Shown: positions 1 to 10,510, counted from the first letter of the stretch. The stretch: DNA of 64,000 nucleotides from an uncultured Sinobacteraceae bacterium (GCA_937902995.1 CALEKY010000124.1:1-64000); one strand, 5' to 3'. Program-made: numbers and translations. Notes: a model not told the origin generated them from the letters alone.

Positions 1-209
1 TCTATCACGTCGTCGTCACGGACAGCCGCACGCGCCAGGGCGGTCGGACGTTGGAGCAGGTGGGCTATTTCAACCCGATTCCAGCCGGCAAGGCTCAGGG
101 CCTTCAGCTCGATTTGGCCCGTATCGACTACTGGCTGAGCAAAGGGGCCAAGCCCTCTGAGCGCGTTGCGCAGCTCGTGGCGAAGCATCGCAAGCAGGTT
201 GCTGCGTAA
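1..209 (+). CDS. rpsP: 30S ribosomal protein S16, C-terminal part
   Basis: Only the last 68 to 69 codons of ribosomal protein S16 are present; the window edge removes the 5' end. The visible part has the typical S16 order VVVTDSRTRQGGR, then VGYFNP, then LDLARIDYWLSKGAKPSERV, and a basic tail ending in VAA. S16 binds 16S rRNA and helps 30S assembly. It is followed after about 10 bases by rimM, trmD and rplS, the standard gammaproteobacterial order, which supports the call. Confidence 0.95.
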   Translation, partial: YHVVVTDSRTRQGGRTLEQVGYFNPIPAGKAQGLQLDLARIDYWLSKGAKPSERVAQLVAKHRKQVAA

Positions 210-218
210 GTTCTCGGA

Positions 219-746
219 TTGAGCGCCGATCGTGTGCCGAACTCCGCAGATCGTGTCGTCGTTCTGGGGAGGGTGACCGGCACGTTCGGGGTCGAGGGCT
301 GGGTCAAGATCGAGTCATACACGGACCCGCCGAGCAACATCCTGGGATATGCCGGGGTCTTGGTCGGCCACTCGGGAGAGTGGACGCCGATCGAGATGGA
401 AGGTGGCCGAGTGACGGGAAAAGGCGTCCTCGGCAAGTTCAAGGGAATAGATACGCCCGAGGTCGCTCGGACGTTGGTTCGTAAGGAGATCGGGCTCAAG
501 CGCAGCGACTTGCCGCCGCTCGAGCCGGGCGAGTTTTACTGGAGCGATCTCGAAGGGTTGGACGCCGAGTCGCCGACCGGCGAGAAGCTCGGACGAGTCG
601 ACCACTTCCGGTCGACGCCCGCGGGAACATTGATCGTCGTCCGCGGCGAACGCGAGCTATGGATTCCGTTCGTCAAGGAGCGGATCGTGAAGGTCGACCT
701 GACCGCAGGGCGAATCGTCTTGGACTGGTCGGCTGAGTGGTCGTAG
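219..746 (+). CDS. rimM: Ribosome maturation factor RimM
   Basis: RimM is a 16S rRNA processing factor that binds S19 in the 30S head. The 175-residue product fits the family length. It opens with the RimM N-terminal barrel (VVVLGRVTGTFGVEGWVKIESYTDP) and has the C-terminal PRC-barrel with FYWSDLEGLDAESPTGEKLGRV and LWIPFVKERIVKVDL. The start is uncertain: TTG at 219 gives the full length, while an in-frame GTG at 234 would remove five residues, and neither has a clear ribosome-binding site. It lies between rpsP and trmD, 12 bases before trmD. Confidence 0.95.
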   Translation: MSADRVPNSADRVVVLGRVTGTFGVEGWVKIESYTDPPSNILGYAGVLVGHSGEWTPIEMEGGRVTGKGVLGKFKGIDTPEVARTLVRKEIGLKRSDLPPLEPGEFYWSDLEGLDAESPTGEKLGRVDHFRSTPAGTLIVVRGERELWIPFVKERIVKVDLTAGRIVLDWSAEWS

Positions 747-758
747 GGAACCGGGCGG

Positions 759-1508
759 ATGCGCATCGAAGTGGTGACGCTGTTCCCGGAGCTCATCGCC
801 GAAGCGCTCCGGATCGGAGTGATCGGACGAGCGATCGAGCGAGGGCTGGTCAGCTTCGGAGCGACATCGCCGCGCGAGTTCGCAACCGACCCGCACCGCA
901 CGGTGGACGATCGGCCGTACGGCGGCGGACCTGGGATGGTGTTGAAGATCGAGCCGACGCGCACGGCTATACGGACCGCGCGCAGCCGGCTGCCGGAAGG
1001 CGCGCGCAGCATCTACCTGTCTGCCGATGGGGTGACGCTGACGCAGGCCAAGGCGGCGGAGCTGGCTCGATTGCCGGGACTGCTCTTGCTCGCAGGACGC
1101 TACGAGGGTGTCGACGAGCGCTTGCTCGAGATGGAGATCGATGAGCGCGTTTCGATCGGCGACTATGTGCTGTCGGGCGGCGAGCTGCCCGCGCTGGTGC
1201 TGATCGATGCGGTGGTGCGCTTGTTGCCGGGCGTGCTCGGCGATGACGAATCTGCGCAGCAGGATTCGTTCATGGCAGGGTTGCTCGATTGGCCGCACTA
1301 CACGCGACCGGAGAGCTACGAAGGCCGCAAGGTGCCGGAGGTGCTGTTGAGCGGCAATCACGCTGCCATCCAGCGCTGGCGGATGAAACAGGCGCTCGGA
1401 GTGACGTGGCTGCGGCGCCCGGACTTGCTCGCGAAGCTCGAGCTGTCCGATGAGCAGCGCAGGTTGTTGGACGAATACATCGGCGAGCACCGCGCGCGGA
1501 ATGCGTGA
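759..1508 (+). CDS. trmD: tRNA (guanine-N1-)-methyltransferase TrmD
   Basis: TrmD transfers a methyl group from S-adenosylmethionine to N1 of G37 in tRNAs, which prevents frameshifting. The 249-residue length is typical. Visible hallmarks are the start [13 protein letters not shown], the knot-forming [15 protein letters not shown], the loop [30 protein letters not shown], and [25 protein letters not shown]. It starts with ATG a few bases after rimM and belongs to the same transcript as rplS. Confidence 0.97.
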   Translation: MRIEVVTLFPELIAEALRIGVIGRAIERGLVSFGATSPREFATDPHRTVDDRPYGGGPGMVLKIEPTRTAIRTARSRLPEGARSIYLSADGVTLTQAKAAELARLPGLLLLAGRYEGVDERLLEMEIDERVSIGDYVLSGGELPALVLIDAVVRLLPGVLGDDESAQQDSFMAGLLDWPHYTRPESYEGRKVPEVLLSGNHAAIQRWRMKQALGVTWLRRPDLLAKLELSDEQRRLLDEYIGEHRARNA

Positions 1509-1562
1509 GCGCTGCTTGCGGATTTCAGAGATTGCGAAACGATTGAACGGATGGGCCGAACG

Positions 1563-1907
1563 ATGAGCAACATCATTGCCACGCTGGAAAAAGAGGCGGC
1601 AACCAAAGAGATTCCGGATTTCGGGCCGGGCGATACGGTCGTCGTCGAGGTGAAGGTCAAAGAAGGCGATCGCGAGCGCGTGCAGGCCTACGAGGGTGTC
1701 GTGATCGCGCGCCGTAACCGCGGTCTGAACTCGTCGTTCACCGTCCGCAAGATCTCGCACGGCGAAGGCGTCGAGCGCGTGTTCCAGACGTACAGCCCGG
1801 CGATCGGCTCGATCACCGTCAAGCGCCGCGGCAACGTGCGTCGCGCCAAGCTTTACTACCTGCGCGATCTGACCGGCAAAGCGGCGCGCATCGAAGAGAA
1901 GGTGTAA
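1563..1907 (+). CDS. rplS: 50S ribosomal protein L19
   Basis: L19 sits at the 30S-50S interface. The 114-residue product has the family pattern: [63 protein letters not shown] and the basic end [16 protein letters not shown] start it at the ATG at 1563, because MSNII is the usual N-terminus; an in-frame ATG at 1551 would add four residues. It is the last gene of the rpsP operon and is followed by a strong hairpin terminator. Confidence 0.96.
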   Translation: MSNIIATLEKEAATKEIPDFGPGDTVVVEVKVKEGDRERVQAYEGVVIARRNRGLNSSFTVRKISHGEGVERVFQTYSPAIGSITVKRRGNVRRAKLYYLRDLTGKAARIEEKV

Positions 1908-1930
1908 CCGGCCTTCGAGCTCTCGCTCCG

Positions 1931-1969
1931 AACGGGCGCGATGGAAAGCCATCGCGCCCGTTTTCGTTT
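1931..1969 (+). terminator. Rho-independent terminator of the rpsP-rplS operon
   Basis: A perfect 14-bp stem (1931-1944 paired with 1949-1962) closes a four-base loop and is followed by a T-rich tail. It lies 23 bases after the rplS stop codon. Confidence 0.93.
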
Positions 1970-2071
1970 GGGGGCCGATAGCATTGCAGATCCGGTAGCC
2001 CAAGCCTTCGATCGCCGAGTAGACTGACTTTCATGCATCGGTCCAGGCGCCATCCCAGATTCGGAGGTGTC

Positions 2072-3202
2072 ATGCGAAGTCGTTTATTCGAACGCTGCCG
2101 TGCAATGCTTCCGTCGCTTGCAATTTGCGGAGCGCTGTTGCCGTTCGGCGTGTCTGCCAGTCCGGCCACCGACAAAGTGTTGGCGAACGTTCGTTTGCCG
2201 CCTGGGTTCAAGCTCGAGCTCTATACCGATCAAGTGCCCAACGCGCGGTCGATGGCGCTCGGCCAGAACGGCACGTTGTTCGTTGGAACGCGAACCGGCA
2301 ACTTGTACGCGGTCACGGGCGATCCGACGAAAGGCCGTGCGCAGAACGTTCACGTCCTGGCGCGCAAGCTGAACATGCCGAACGGCGTCGCCTTTCGCGA
2401 CGGTGCATTGTACGTCGCAGAGGTGCATCGCATCCTGCGCTACGACGGCATCGAAAGCTCGCTCGAGACTCCACCCGCACCGAAGATCGTGCGAGACGAT
2501 CTTCCTCGCGATCGTCATCATGGCTGGCGATACATCGCGTTCGGACCGGACGGTCGCCTTTACGTCACGATCGGCGCGCCGTGCAATGTCTGTAACGAAC
2601 CGAAGTACGCCGTCATTGCGCGCATGAGTCCGGACGGTTCCGGTTACGAAGTGTTTGCTCGCGGTATCCGCAATTCCGTGGGTCTGACTTGGCATCCAGA
2701 AACCAAAGAGCTGTGGTTCACGGATAACGGCCGCGACTGGCTCGGCGACGACCAACCGCCATGCGAGCTGAATGTCGCGCCGCGTTCCGGGCTCGACTTT
2801 GGCTTTCCGTATTGTCACGGCCGCAACGTGAAGGATCCGGAATTCGGTGCGCTCGGCGAATGCGGCCGCATGACGCCTCCCGTCCAGACTCTTGGAGCTC
2901 ACGTCGCACCGCTCGGTCTCAAGTTCTACACGGGGCAGAGCTTTCCGGAGGAGTATCGAGGCCGCGTGTTCATCGCCGAGCACGGTTCGTGGAATCGATC
3001 GGAGAAGAGCGGCTACCGAATTACGACGGTGACCTTGAACGGCAACCGAGCCGTGGCCTACGAGCCCTTTGCGACGGGATTCCATCGCGGAGACGAGGTG
3101 TTCGGTCGTCCCGTCGATCTCCTGATATTGTCCGACGGATCGATGCTCGTCTCGGACGACGCGGCCGGCGCGATTTATCGTATTACTTACACTTCCCCAT
3201 AA
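2072..3202 (+). CDS. Secreted PQQ-dependent sugar (glucose/sorbosone-type) dehydrogenase
   Basis: The product is a six-bladed beta-propeller of the soluble glucose/sorbosone dehydrogenase family (COG2133), expected to oxidise sugars or related alcohols in the periplasm with pyrroloquinoline quinone. Evidence is the family motifs LPPGFKLELYTDQVPNARSM, HHGWRYIAFGPDGRLYVTIG, ARGIRNSVGLTWHPETKELWFTDNGRDWLGDD and GRVFIAEHGSWNR. A CNVC pair near residue 170 could form a disulphide. The ATG at 2072 has an excellent GGAGG site and gives a Sec-type signal peptide ending near VSA, so I prefer it to an upstream in-frame ATG at 2033. The substrate and whether PQQ is made by this organism cannot be read here. 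Confidence 0.82.
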   Translation: MRSRLFERCRAMLPSLAICGALLPFGVSASPATDKVLANVRLPPGFKLELYTDQVPNARSMALGQNGTLFVGTRTGNLYAVTGDPTKGRAQNVHVLARKLNMPNGVAFRDGALYVAEVHRILRYDGIESSLETPPAPKIVRDDLPRDRHHGWRYIAFGPDGRLYVTIGAPCNVCNEPKYAVIARMSPDGSGYEVFARGIRNSVGLTWHPETKELWFTDNGRDWLGDDQPPCELNVAPRSGLDFGFPYCHGRNVKDPEFGALGECGRMTPPVQTLGAHVAPLGLKFYTGQSFPEEYRGRVFIAEHGSWNRSEKSGYRITTVTLNGNRAVAYEPFATGFHRGDEVFGRPVDLLILSDGSMLVSDDAAGAIYRITYTSP

Positions 3203-3246
3203 CGTGAGGCGATGCCTACGGTCGCGGCGCTCGACACCCGGTAGCC

Positions 3247-5073
3247 ATGCAATATCTCAGAAATCTGTTCACGTTCCTCGTCCGCGCATCCGATGTGCTG
3301 CGCAAGGTGCTGCACCTCATCTTGCTGTTGCTCATCTTTGGATTGTTCATCGGATTGATGTCACCGCGGATTCCTGTCGTGCCGCAAAAGGCCGCGCTCG
3401 TGCTTGCCCCGCAGGGCACCGTCGTCGAGCAGCTATCGGGCGATCCGTTGGAGCGAGCGCTTGCGGAAGTCTATGGGCAGGGGAATGCCGAAACGCTATT
3501 GCGGGATCTGACGGACGCCGTGCGAGCAGCTCAGAAGGATGACCGTATCCAAGTGCTCGTGCTCGATCTCGGGCAGATGAGCGGTGGTCTCACCAAGATG
3601 GCTGAGCTCTCGGCCGCAATCCAGGAGTTCAAGTCGAGCGGCAAGAAGGTCATCGCGGTCGGCGAGGGTTACGATCAGGCGCAATACTATGTCGCTGCGC
3701 ACGCCGACGAGATTTATCTCGATCCGCAGGGCATCGTATTGATCGAGGGTTACGGTTACTACCGTACCTTCCTCAAAGGTGCGATCGACAAGCTCGGTGT
3801 GGACGTCAACGTCTTCCGTGTCGGCGAGTTCAAATCGGCGACCGAGCAATTCAGCCGCACGGACATGTCGCCGGAAGACCGCGAACAAAGTCTCGTGTGG
3901 CTGAACACCGTTTGGTCGCACTATCAAACTGCGGTGGCGGGCGCGCGCGGACTCGAGCCGGCGGCGATCGCGCAGTACGTGGACGAGTTTTCGAAAGCGC
4001 TGGTCGAACGGCGAGGCGATGCCGCGGCGGTCGCGCTCGAGCGCGGCCTCATTACCGAGATCAAGTCGCGGCACGAAGTCGAGGACATGTTGAAAGAGCT
4101 CGTCGGGGAAGACGAGCGCGAGCACACGTTCCGGCAGATCGCGCACTGGGATTATTTGCGCGCCGTGCGGCGTCCGCAGGTGCATCGCGGCGATCGCATC
4201 GGTGTCGTCGTGGCGTCGGGCGAAATTCTCGATGGCGAACAGCCGGCAGGAACGATCGGATCCGAATCGGCCGTGAGGTTGTTACGCAAGGCGCGCTACG
4301 ACGACGACATCAAAGCGGTCGTGCTGCGCATCGACAGTCCCGGCGGCAGCATGCTTGCGTCCGAGGTGATTCGTCGCGAAGTCGATGCGTTGCGTGCGGC
4401 AGGCAAACCCGTGATTGCTTCGATGAGCAGCACTGCAGCGTCGGGCGGTTATTACATCGCCATGGATGCCGATGAGATCTGGGCGAGCCCGACGACGCTC
4501 ACCGGATCGATCGGCGTGTGGGCGATCGTACCGACGTTCCAAGACACGCTGGCAAAGATCGGCATCACGACGGATGGTGTCGGAACGACGAAGCTCGCGG
4601 GCGCGCTCGACGTCTTTCGCGATCTGCCGACTGAAGCGAAGCAGATTCTCCAGGCGTCCGTCGACAACGCGTACAGCACGTTCGTCGGGCACGTCGCGGC
4701 GGCGCGGCAGAAATCGATCGAGGAGATCGATGCCGTTGCACAGGGCAGAGTATGGGCGGGTACGGACGCGCTCAGTCGCGGTCTCGTCGACAACGTGGGT
4801 TCATTCCGCGATGCGCTGGATGCAGCAGCTGCTCGCGCGGGATTGGGTGAAGACTACAAGGTCGAGTACATCGAGCCGGCGCTCGGTTGGCGCCAAGCGT
4901 TGGCCCGCCAAGCACAAGTGCTCGCCGCGCGAATCACTCGGGCGCTGGTACCGGAGCAGGGCATGCTCGTCGGTGCGCGCAAGGTGCTCTCACCGATCGA
5001 GACCGAGCTCGCGCGGCTCGCACGCCTTCAGCCGATGCAGGTGTACTACTACTGCGGATGCGTGGCGCCGTAG
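3247..5073 (+). CDS. sppA: Signal peptide peptidase SppA, 67 kDa type
   Basis: SppA is an inner-membrane Ser/Lys protease that degrades cleaved signal peptides. The 608-residue protein is of the long two-domain type. It has one N-terminal transmembrane helix (about residues 19-38), a duplicated ClpP-like fold, the catalytic lysine at K196 in GEFKSATEQFSR, and the nucleophile at S399 in TAASGGYYIAM, matching the known Lys/Ser dyad. It starts 44 bases after the sugar dehydrogenase and ends 27 bases before the convergent tdh. Confidence 0.95.
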   Translation: MQYLRNLFTFLVRASDVLRKVLHLILLLLIFGLFIGLMSPRIPVVPQKAALVLAPQGTVVEQLSGDPLERALAEVYGQGNAETLLRDLTDAVRAAQKDDRIQVLVLDLGQMSGGLTKMAELSAAIQEFKSSGKKVIAVGEGYDQAQYYVAAHADEIYLDPQGIVLIEGYGYYRTFLKGAIDKLGVDVNVFRVGEFKSATEQFSRTDMSPEDREQSLVWLNTVWSHYQTAVAGARGLEPAAIAQYVDEFSKALVERRGDAAAVALERGLITEIKSRHEVEDMLKELVGEDEREHTFRQIAHWDYLRAVRRPQVHRGDRIGVVVASGEILDGEQPAGTIGSESAVRLLRKARYDDDIKAVVLRIDSPGGSMLASEVIRREVDALRAAGKPVIASMSSTAASGGYYIAMDADEIWASPTTLTGSIGVWAIVPTFQDTLAKIGITTDGVGTTKLAGALDVFRDLPTEAKQILQASVDNAYSTFVGHVAAARQKSIEEIDAVAQGRVWAGTDALSRGLVDNVGSFRDALDAAAARAGLGEDYKVEYIEPALGWRQALARQAQVLAARITRALVPEQGMLVGARKVLSPIETELARLARLQPMQVYYYCGCVAP

Positions 5074-5100
5074 CGGCGCTTGGCGCTGTCCGTGGTTCGA

Positions 5101-6141
5101 TCAGCCGCGGACGGCGCCCTCCCAGTCCATCACGATCTTGGCCGATGCGCCTTGTCCCATGATTTCGAAGGCGCGCTGATATTCCGTATACGGCAAGCGG
5201 TGCGTGATGACGGGCCGCACGTCGAGTCCGCTCTGAAGGAGCGCCGCCATCTTGTACCACGTCTCGAACATCTGGCGGCCGTAGATACCTTTGATCGTGA
5301 GACCTTTGAGGATCACCTCGTTCCAGTCGATCGCCACCTCGTTCGGCGGAATGCCGAGCATCGCAATGCTCCCGCCGTGATGCATCGTGCGCAGCATCTC
5401 GCGTAGTGCCGATGCATTACCCGACATTTCGAGGCCCACGTCGAAACCTTCCTTCATGCCGAGCTGTTTCATGGCCGAATCCAGCGAATCGCGTGCGACG
5501 TTGATCGCCAGCGTCGCTCCCATCTTCTTGGCGATCGAGAGCCGGTAGTCGTTCACGTCCGTGATGACGACGTGGCGAGCGCCGACGAAACGCACGATCG
5601 CGACGGCCATGATGCCTATCGGGCCGGCGCCGGTGATCAGCACGTCTTCGCCGACCACGTCGAATGCGAGTGCCGTATGCACTGCGTTGCCGAGCGGATC
5701 CAGAATCGCGGCAATCTCATCGTCGATGGCATCCGGCAGCTTGAATGCGTTGACCGCCGGGATCACCACGTATTCGGCGAAGCACCCGGGTCGGTTGACG
5801 CCGACGCCGAGCGTATTGCGGCACAGGTGTCGGCGTCCGGCACGGCAGTTGCGGCAGAAGCCGCACGTGATGTGTCCTTCGCCGGACACGCGATCGCCGA
5901 TCGAAAGACCCGACACCTCGCTGCCGATTTCGACGACTTCGCCGCAGTACTCGTGGCCGATCGTCATCGGGACAGGAATGGTTTTCTGCGCCCAAGGATC
6001 CCAGTTGTAGATGTGCATGTCGGTCCCGCAGATCGCGGTGCGCTTGACGCGGATGCGCACGTCGTTGGGTCCGACGCGAGGGACTTCGATGTCGCGAAGT
6101 TCGATGCCAGGGGCTGCCTGCTGCTTGACGAGTGCGTGCAT
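5101..6141 (-). CDS. tdh: L-threonine 3-dehydrogenase
   Basis: Tdh oxidises L-threonine to 2-amino-3-oxobutyrate with NAD+, the first step of the threonine-to-glycine route. The product is a zinc medium-chain dehydrogenase. Catalytic zinc ligands are C38 (AICGTD) and H63-E64 ([12 protein letters not shown]); structural-zinc cysteines are C93, C96, C99 and C107; the NAD fold has [11 protein letters not shown]. Starting at the ATG at 6141 gives 346 residues. A longer in-frame start at 6225 would add an untypical 28-residue leader and is not favoured. It lies 113 bases downstream of kbl on the same strand, the usual pairing. Confidence 0.96.
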   Translation of the reverse strand: MHALVKQQAAPGIELRDIEVPRVGPNDVRIRVKRTAICGTDMHIYNWDPWAQKTIPVPMTIGHEYCGEVVEIGSEVSGLSIGDRVSGEGHITCGFCRNCRAGRRHLCRNTLGVGVNRPGCFAEYVVIPAVNAFKLPDAIDDEIAAILDPLGNAVHTALAFDVVGEDVLITGAGPIGIMAVAIVRFVGARHVVITDVNDYRLSIAKKMGATLAINVARDSLDSAMKQLGMKEGFDVGLEMSGNASALREMLRTMHHGGSIAMLGIPPNEVAIDWNEVILKGLTIKGIYGRQMFETWYKMAALLQSGLDVRPVITHRLPYTEYQRAFEIMGQGASAKIVMDWEGAVRG

Positions 6142-6254
6142 GGACGTGTCCGAACGAAAACCGAAAGCGAACCAGAGCGCTGCGTTCGCGGAATGCGAAG
6201 CGTACGCCGAGAGGACTGTATTCAATAGCCTCCCGGCGTAGCCGCCTTCGAACG

Positions 6255-7451
6255 TTACCGGCCTTTCAGGACGCCGAGCTCTCGACCGACCTGTTTGAAG
6301 GCGGCGACCGCTCGTTCGAGATGCTCGCTCGTGTGCGCGGCTGACATTTGAGTGCGGATTCTGGCTTGGCCGTGAGGTACGACGGGATAGCTGAAGCCGA
6401 TGACGTATACACCGTGATCGAGCAGTCGTTGCGCAAACTCGGTCGCAAGCTTCGCATCGCCGAGCATGATCGGGATGATCGGGTGCTCGCCCGGGATCAG
6501 ATCGAAGCCTGCCTCCGTCATGAGCTTTCTGAACAGACGGGCGTTCGCATGCAGTTGCTCCCGCAACTTGTCGCTCGACTCCAGCAAATCGAGCACTCGA
6601 ATGCTCGCTGCAGCAATGAACGGCGGAATACTGTTCGAGAACAAATATGGGCGGGAACGTTGCCGCAGCCAGTCGATGATCGGTTTGCGTCCTGATGTGT
6701 AGCCGCCGCTCGCGCCTCCGAGTGCCTTGCCGAGCGTGCCGGTGAGAATGTCGACCCGGTCGATCACGTCGTGCAGCTCATGGGTGCCGCGGCCTCTTGC
6801 TCCGATGAATCCGGTGGCATGCGAATCGTCCACCATCACGAGCGCGTCGTAGCGGTCGGCGAGATCGCAGATGTCCTTCAAACGAGCGATCACGCCGTCC
6901 ATCGAAAAGACGCCGTCGGTGGCAATCAGGCGCGTGCGGCATTTCTGCGCTTGCTTGAGGCAGCTCTCCAACTCGTCGAGATCGTTGTTCGCGTAGCGAA
7001 AGCGCTGCGCCTTGCACAGCCGGATGCCGTCGATGATGCTGGCGTGGTTCAGCGCATCGCTGATCACCGCATCGTTCTCGTCCAACAACGTCTCGAACAA
7101 TCCGCCGTTGGCGTCGAAGCAGGACGAGTAGAGGATGGTGTCTTCCGTGCCGAGGAACGCGCTCAGTCGTTGCTCGAGGTCTTTGTGGATCTCATGCGTG
7201 CCGCAAATGAAGCGCACGGAAGCCATGCCGTAGCCGTAACGGTCGAGCGCAAGGCGTGCCGCCTCACGGACCGACGCGTGGTTCGCAAGACCGAGATAGT
7301 TGTTTGCGCACAAGTTGATAACCTCGGTCTTCCCGACCCGCACCACGGGTTGCTGGGGGGAACCGAGCGTGCGCTCGTCTTTGAATAGGCCTTGTGCGCG
7401 CAGAGCCGCGGTCTCGGCGGTCAGTCGATCGAAGAATGCTTGCCTGCTCAT
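6255..7451 (-). CDS. kbl: 2-amino-3-ketobutyrate CoA ligase (glycine C-acetyltransferase)
   Basis: Kbl cleaves the Tdh product with CoA into glycine and acetyl-CoA. It is a PLP-dependent alpha-oxoamine synthase. The PLP lysine is K242 in [16 protein letters not shown]; other family marks are [21 protein letters not shown] and [15 protein letters not shown] at 7451 has GAGG about eight bases upstream and gives 398 residues; a GTG at 7463 would only add four residues. It is the first gene of the kbl-tdh operon and is transcribed away from the TonB receptor at 7778. Confidence 0.97.
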   Translation of the reverse strand: MSRQAFFDRLTAETAALRAQGLFKDERTLGSPQQPVVRVGKTEVINLCANNYLGLANHASVREAARLALDRYGYGMASVRFICGTHEIHKDLEQRLSAFLGTEDTILYSSCFDANGGLFETLLDENDAVISDALNHASIIDGIRLCKAQRFRYANNDLDELESCLKQAQKCRTRLIATDGVFSMDGVIARLKDICDLADRYDALVMVDDSHATGFIGARGRGTHELHDVIDRVDILTGTLGKALGGASGGYTSGRKPIIDWLRQRSRPYLFSNSIPPFIAAASIRVLDLLESSDKLREQLHANARLFRKLMTEAGFDLIPGEHPIIPIMLGDAKLATEFAQRLLDHGVYVIGFSYPVVPHGQARIRTQMSAAHTSEHLERAVAAFKQVGRELGVLKGR

Positions 7452-7777
7452 ACGGTGCCTCACTGTGAGCCGGCGATTGTGCCACCAGTGTGTGGATTAG
7501 TTGGTCGGATCCGCAGGCGTGGGCGGGGCAGGGTGCATACAACTCCATACTGAAATTCTGATGATCCCGCCGGTCTTGTTTCGTTCATGCAAGCGAGCGG
7601 TCTGTACGCCCTGCTGTGTGACGTGTAAGTATTTGTTGCCGAACAAAAATACTCCTTGATAGTTCTCTGTTGCGTTTGTGTCCGCAACGTGCTTACCATC
7701 GGTCGGCGTACGCGGACAACATTACCAATGTTCTAAAACGACGGGTCGACCGCGCGATCCGCAACAGGGGGGTAACT
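7452..7777. promoter_or_regulatory. Divergent promoter region between kbl and a TonB receptor gene
   Basis: This 326-base spacer has no credible gene. Its right half is richer in A and T than the flanks and should carry both promoters. An imperfect inverted repeat at 7628-7653 (agtatttgtt and aacaaaaatact around a four-base centre) is the best operator candidate. I could not place -35/-10 boxes with confidence. Confidence 0.5.
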
Positions 7778-10510
7778 ATGAGCATCAGCCGGCGAACTCT
7801 GCTGTCGTGTGCCGTCAGCGGAGCCTTGGGTCTTAGTGCGGCTGCGATGGCACAAGACCGCCAACGCGAAACGCTGCTCGAAGAGATCATCGTGACCGCC
7901 GAGCGGCGCGCAGAAAGCGTGTTGGAAGTGCCGTTGTCGATCTCTGCTTACAGCGACACCGCGCGCGAGACGATCGGAATCCTGAGCATTCAGGACATGG
8001 CGAATTTCGCGCCTGGCGTGTCCTTCAACATGGCAACGGACCGGCCTTCGATCCGCGGTATTGCACGCCAATCCAATTTCTTCACGCTCGACAGCCCGGT
8101 CGCAAACTATATCGACGGCGTCTACACGAGCAGCGTGCAGGACGCGCAGCGTCGTCCGATCTTCATCGAACGCACGGAGATCTTGCGCGGACCGCAGGGC
8201 GCGTTGTCCGGCCGCGGTTCGATCGCGGGTGCGTTCAACACGATTTCGAAGCAGCCTTCGGATGAGTTCGAGTTCGAGGTCGGTGCGTTCTACGGCAATT
8301 TCGAGCGTTATGGCGGAGAGGCAACCGTCGCCGGTCCGCTCGTCGATGAGCATCTACGTGCGCGCGTGAACGTCGGCGTGTACCGGCAGAACAAGGGCTA
8401 CTTCGAGAACGTCTCGCGCGGGGATACGGAAGGCGATCAGCCGAACAACCGCAATATTTTCGATCTGCTGTTGAACGGCACCATCGGCTCGTTCGATTAC
8501 TTCTTGAAGGCCGCGTATGCGGACTACGACGAGTCGCGCCACACCGGCATGTCGTTCGCGCCGTTCTACTCGAGCTACGAGAATCAACCGGCCACTATGA
8601 CCGCCGTGCAGTTCGCTCAGGCGCGCGCATACGGTGCGACTTCCGCCACGCTCGTTCCGCAGGCCTCGTGGGGATTGTTCGACAACATCGACGGACGCAT
8701 CGGCAACGTGCCGAACAATCCGGTGCTGTTGACAGGCGACACGCGCAAGTTCGCCAACGACTTCCACAGCCGCCAGAAGCTGGATAACCACCACAACTAC
8801 ACGATGCACTTGACCTGGCATACCGGTCCAGTGGACATCAAGTACATCGGCGGTCACCAGAACTACCGCTACACGCAATGGACCGATGTGGACGGCGTCG
8901 ATGTCGTGCAGATGCAGCTGCCGACGTTCCTCGGTACGCCTGGGCGTATCGTGAACCCCAGCGGCACGAACATGTACATGGAAGATCGCGAGTGGTACAG
9001 CAATGAGCTGACGTTCACATCGACGACCGATGGGCCGATCAGCTGGATCTTCGGTCTGTACCAGTCGGTCGAAGACTTCAACCAAGAGCCGGCGACGACG
9101 ACCTATCCGGGTTACGACGAGCTCAACACACCAATGGGGACGGTCGATGCATTGCTCGCCGTGCTCGGCGCGCCCTTCGATCCCGCCGGAATTCGTTCGG
9201 TGGTCCCCAATCCGCGTCCGTACACGTCAGTCGTCGGTCTGATCGATGGCAAGACGGTGAGCTCGGCGGCATTCGGACAGGTGGATTTCAAGTTCTCCGA
9301 TCAATGGAAATTGACGGTTGGTCTGCGCTACAACAAAGACGAAAAGGAGGCATCGGAAGCGCTCCGCTACATCGCCAATTCGTTGGGCTCGTCGTTAGGT
9401 GTTTGGCTGGCCGGAGCAGGTCTCGGCATGCCTCTTTCGGTCGACGTGACGCCTGTTCCTGTTCCGGATGCGCCGTTGCCGCCAGGAGTGATTCGGGATC
9501 GCGGTATCGATCCGGTCGACGGTTATCGTAAGCGCGATTTCAAACACGACTGGTCCGCGCTCACGGGCTCGATCGGCGTCAACTTCACGCCGACACCCAA
9601 CGACCTGATCTTCTTGCGTGCTGCGCGCGGATATCGTCCGGGCGGCTTCAATGCGGGTTTCTTGTACGATCCGCCGATGGTCGACAAGGAAACCGTCAAC
9701 TCTTACGAGATCGGTTGGAAGTCGACATTGTTCGATCGCCTGCAACTGAGTCTGACCGGGTTCTATTACGACTATCGCGACATTCAGTTGCCGTTGCCTA
9801 CGCTCGGTCGCTGCACGGATGAGAACGATTTGTCGACGTGCACGATCCTGAACAGCTTCGTCAATCTACCGAAGGCGGAAAGCCGCGGTATCGAGCTCGA
9901 AGTGAGCTACGCTGCGACGGACGCGCTCAACTTCCATCTGACATACGGCTGGCTCGACACGGAGATCAAGGAAGGTTTGGTCAACGGGCGCGGGTTCCAG
10001 AACCCTGATGATCCTGCGGCCGTGCTGCCCAATGCGAAGCGCCACGAGGCGATCCCTGGACAGTTCGACACGGGGTTCACGTACTTGCAACGGTGGACGC
10101 AGGATCTCACTGGCAACTCGCTCGCGAACTCACCGAATCACCGTGTGGCGTTCAACTCGAACTACACGTTCCGGCTCAATCCAGGCAACCTCATCCTGTC
10201 GGCAAGCTGGGTCTGGCGCGACGAGCAATATTCTGATGTGTTCGAGACCGGCCCGGCAATCGTGCCGAGCTACGACACGCTCGGTGCGCGACTGATCTGG
10301 ATCGACGCCGAGGACCGCTTTACGGTCATTCTGTACGGCAGCAATTTGACCGATGAGGATGCGCCGGATGCGGCCGGCGTCGCGCGCCATCGCACAGGCT
10401 TGGCCTCGGCGACGAATCCAGGCGAGCATGGCCAAGCGTATTACAAGACGCTGAATCTCACGCCGCCGCGCGAGTTCGGTATCGAAGTGCAGTATCGGTT
10501 CGGACGATGA
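7778..10510 (+). CDS. TonB-dependent outer-membrane receptor
   Basis: A 910-residue outer-membrane transporter energised by TonB-ExbBD. It has a signal peptide ending at AAAMAQ, a TonB-box-like EEIIVTAERR, a plug domain with MANFAPGVSFNM, PSIRGIARQ, YIDGVY and ILRGPQGALSGRGSIAGAFNTISKQP, then a long beta-barrel with repeated FLRAARGYRPGGFNAGF-type strands and a C-terminal EFGIEVQYRF. ATG at 7778 is chosen because a run of Gs forms a strong ribosome-binding site and the signal peptide begins there. The plug features (ILRGPQGALSGRGSIAG) are those of the broad siderophore/vitamin/other receptor class; the ligand is unknown. It is monocistronic with its own terminator. Confidence 0.92.
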   Translation: MSISRRTLLSCAVSGALGLSAAAMAQDRQRETLLEEIIVTAERRAESVLEVPLSISAYSDTARETIGILSIQDMANFAPGVSFNMATDRPSIRGIARQSNFFTLDSPVANYIDGVYTSSVQDAQRRPIFIERTEILRGPQGALSGRGSIAGAFNTISKQPSDEFEFEVGAFYGNFERYGGEATVAGPLVDEHLRARVNVGVYRQNKGYFENVSRGDTEGDQPNNRNIFDLLLNGTIGSFDYFLKAAYADYDESRHTGMSFAPFYSSYENQPATMTAVQFAQARAYGATSATLVPQASWGLFDNIDGRIGNVPNNPVLLTGDTRKFANDFHSRQKLDNHHNYTMHLTWHTGPVDIKYIGGHQNYRYTQWTDVDGVDVVQMQLPTFLGTPGRIVNPSGTNMYMEDREWYSNELTFTSTTDGPISWIFGLYQSVEDFNQEPATTTYPGYDELNTPMGTVDALLAVLGAPFDPAGIRSVVPNPRPYTSVVGLIDGKTVSSAAFGQVDFKFSDQWKLTVGLRYNKDEKEASEALRYIANSLGSSLGVWLAGAGLGMPLSVDVTPVPVPDAPLPPGVIRDRGIDPVDGYRKRDFKHDWSALTGSIGVNFTPTPNDLIFLRAARGYRPGGFNAGFLYDPPMVDKETVNSYEIGWKSTLFDRLQLSLTGFYYDYRDIQLPLPTLGRCTDENDLSTCTILNSFVNLPKAESRGIELEVSYAATDALNFHLTYGWLDTEIKEGLVNGRGFQNPDDPAAVLPNAKRHEAIPGQFDTGFTYLQRWTQDLTGNSLANSPNHRVAFNSNYTFRLNPGNLILSASWVWRDEQYSDVFETGPAIVPSYDTLGARLIWIDAEDRFTVILYGSNLTDEDAPDAAGVARHRTGLASATNPGEHGQAYYKTLNLTPPREFGIEVQYRFGR

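Noticed and set aside
657..2003. Long minus-strand open frame opposite trmD and rplS
   Set aside because: It lies entirely opposite conserved genes and shows no protein family; long antisense frames are expected in GC-rich coding DNA.
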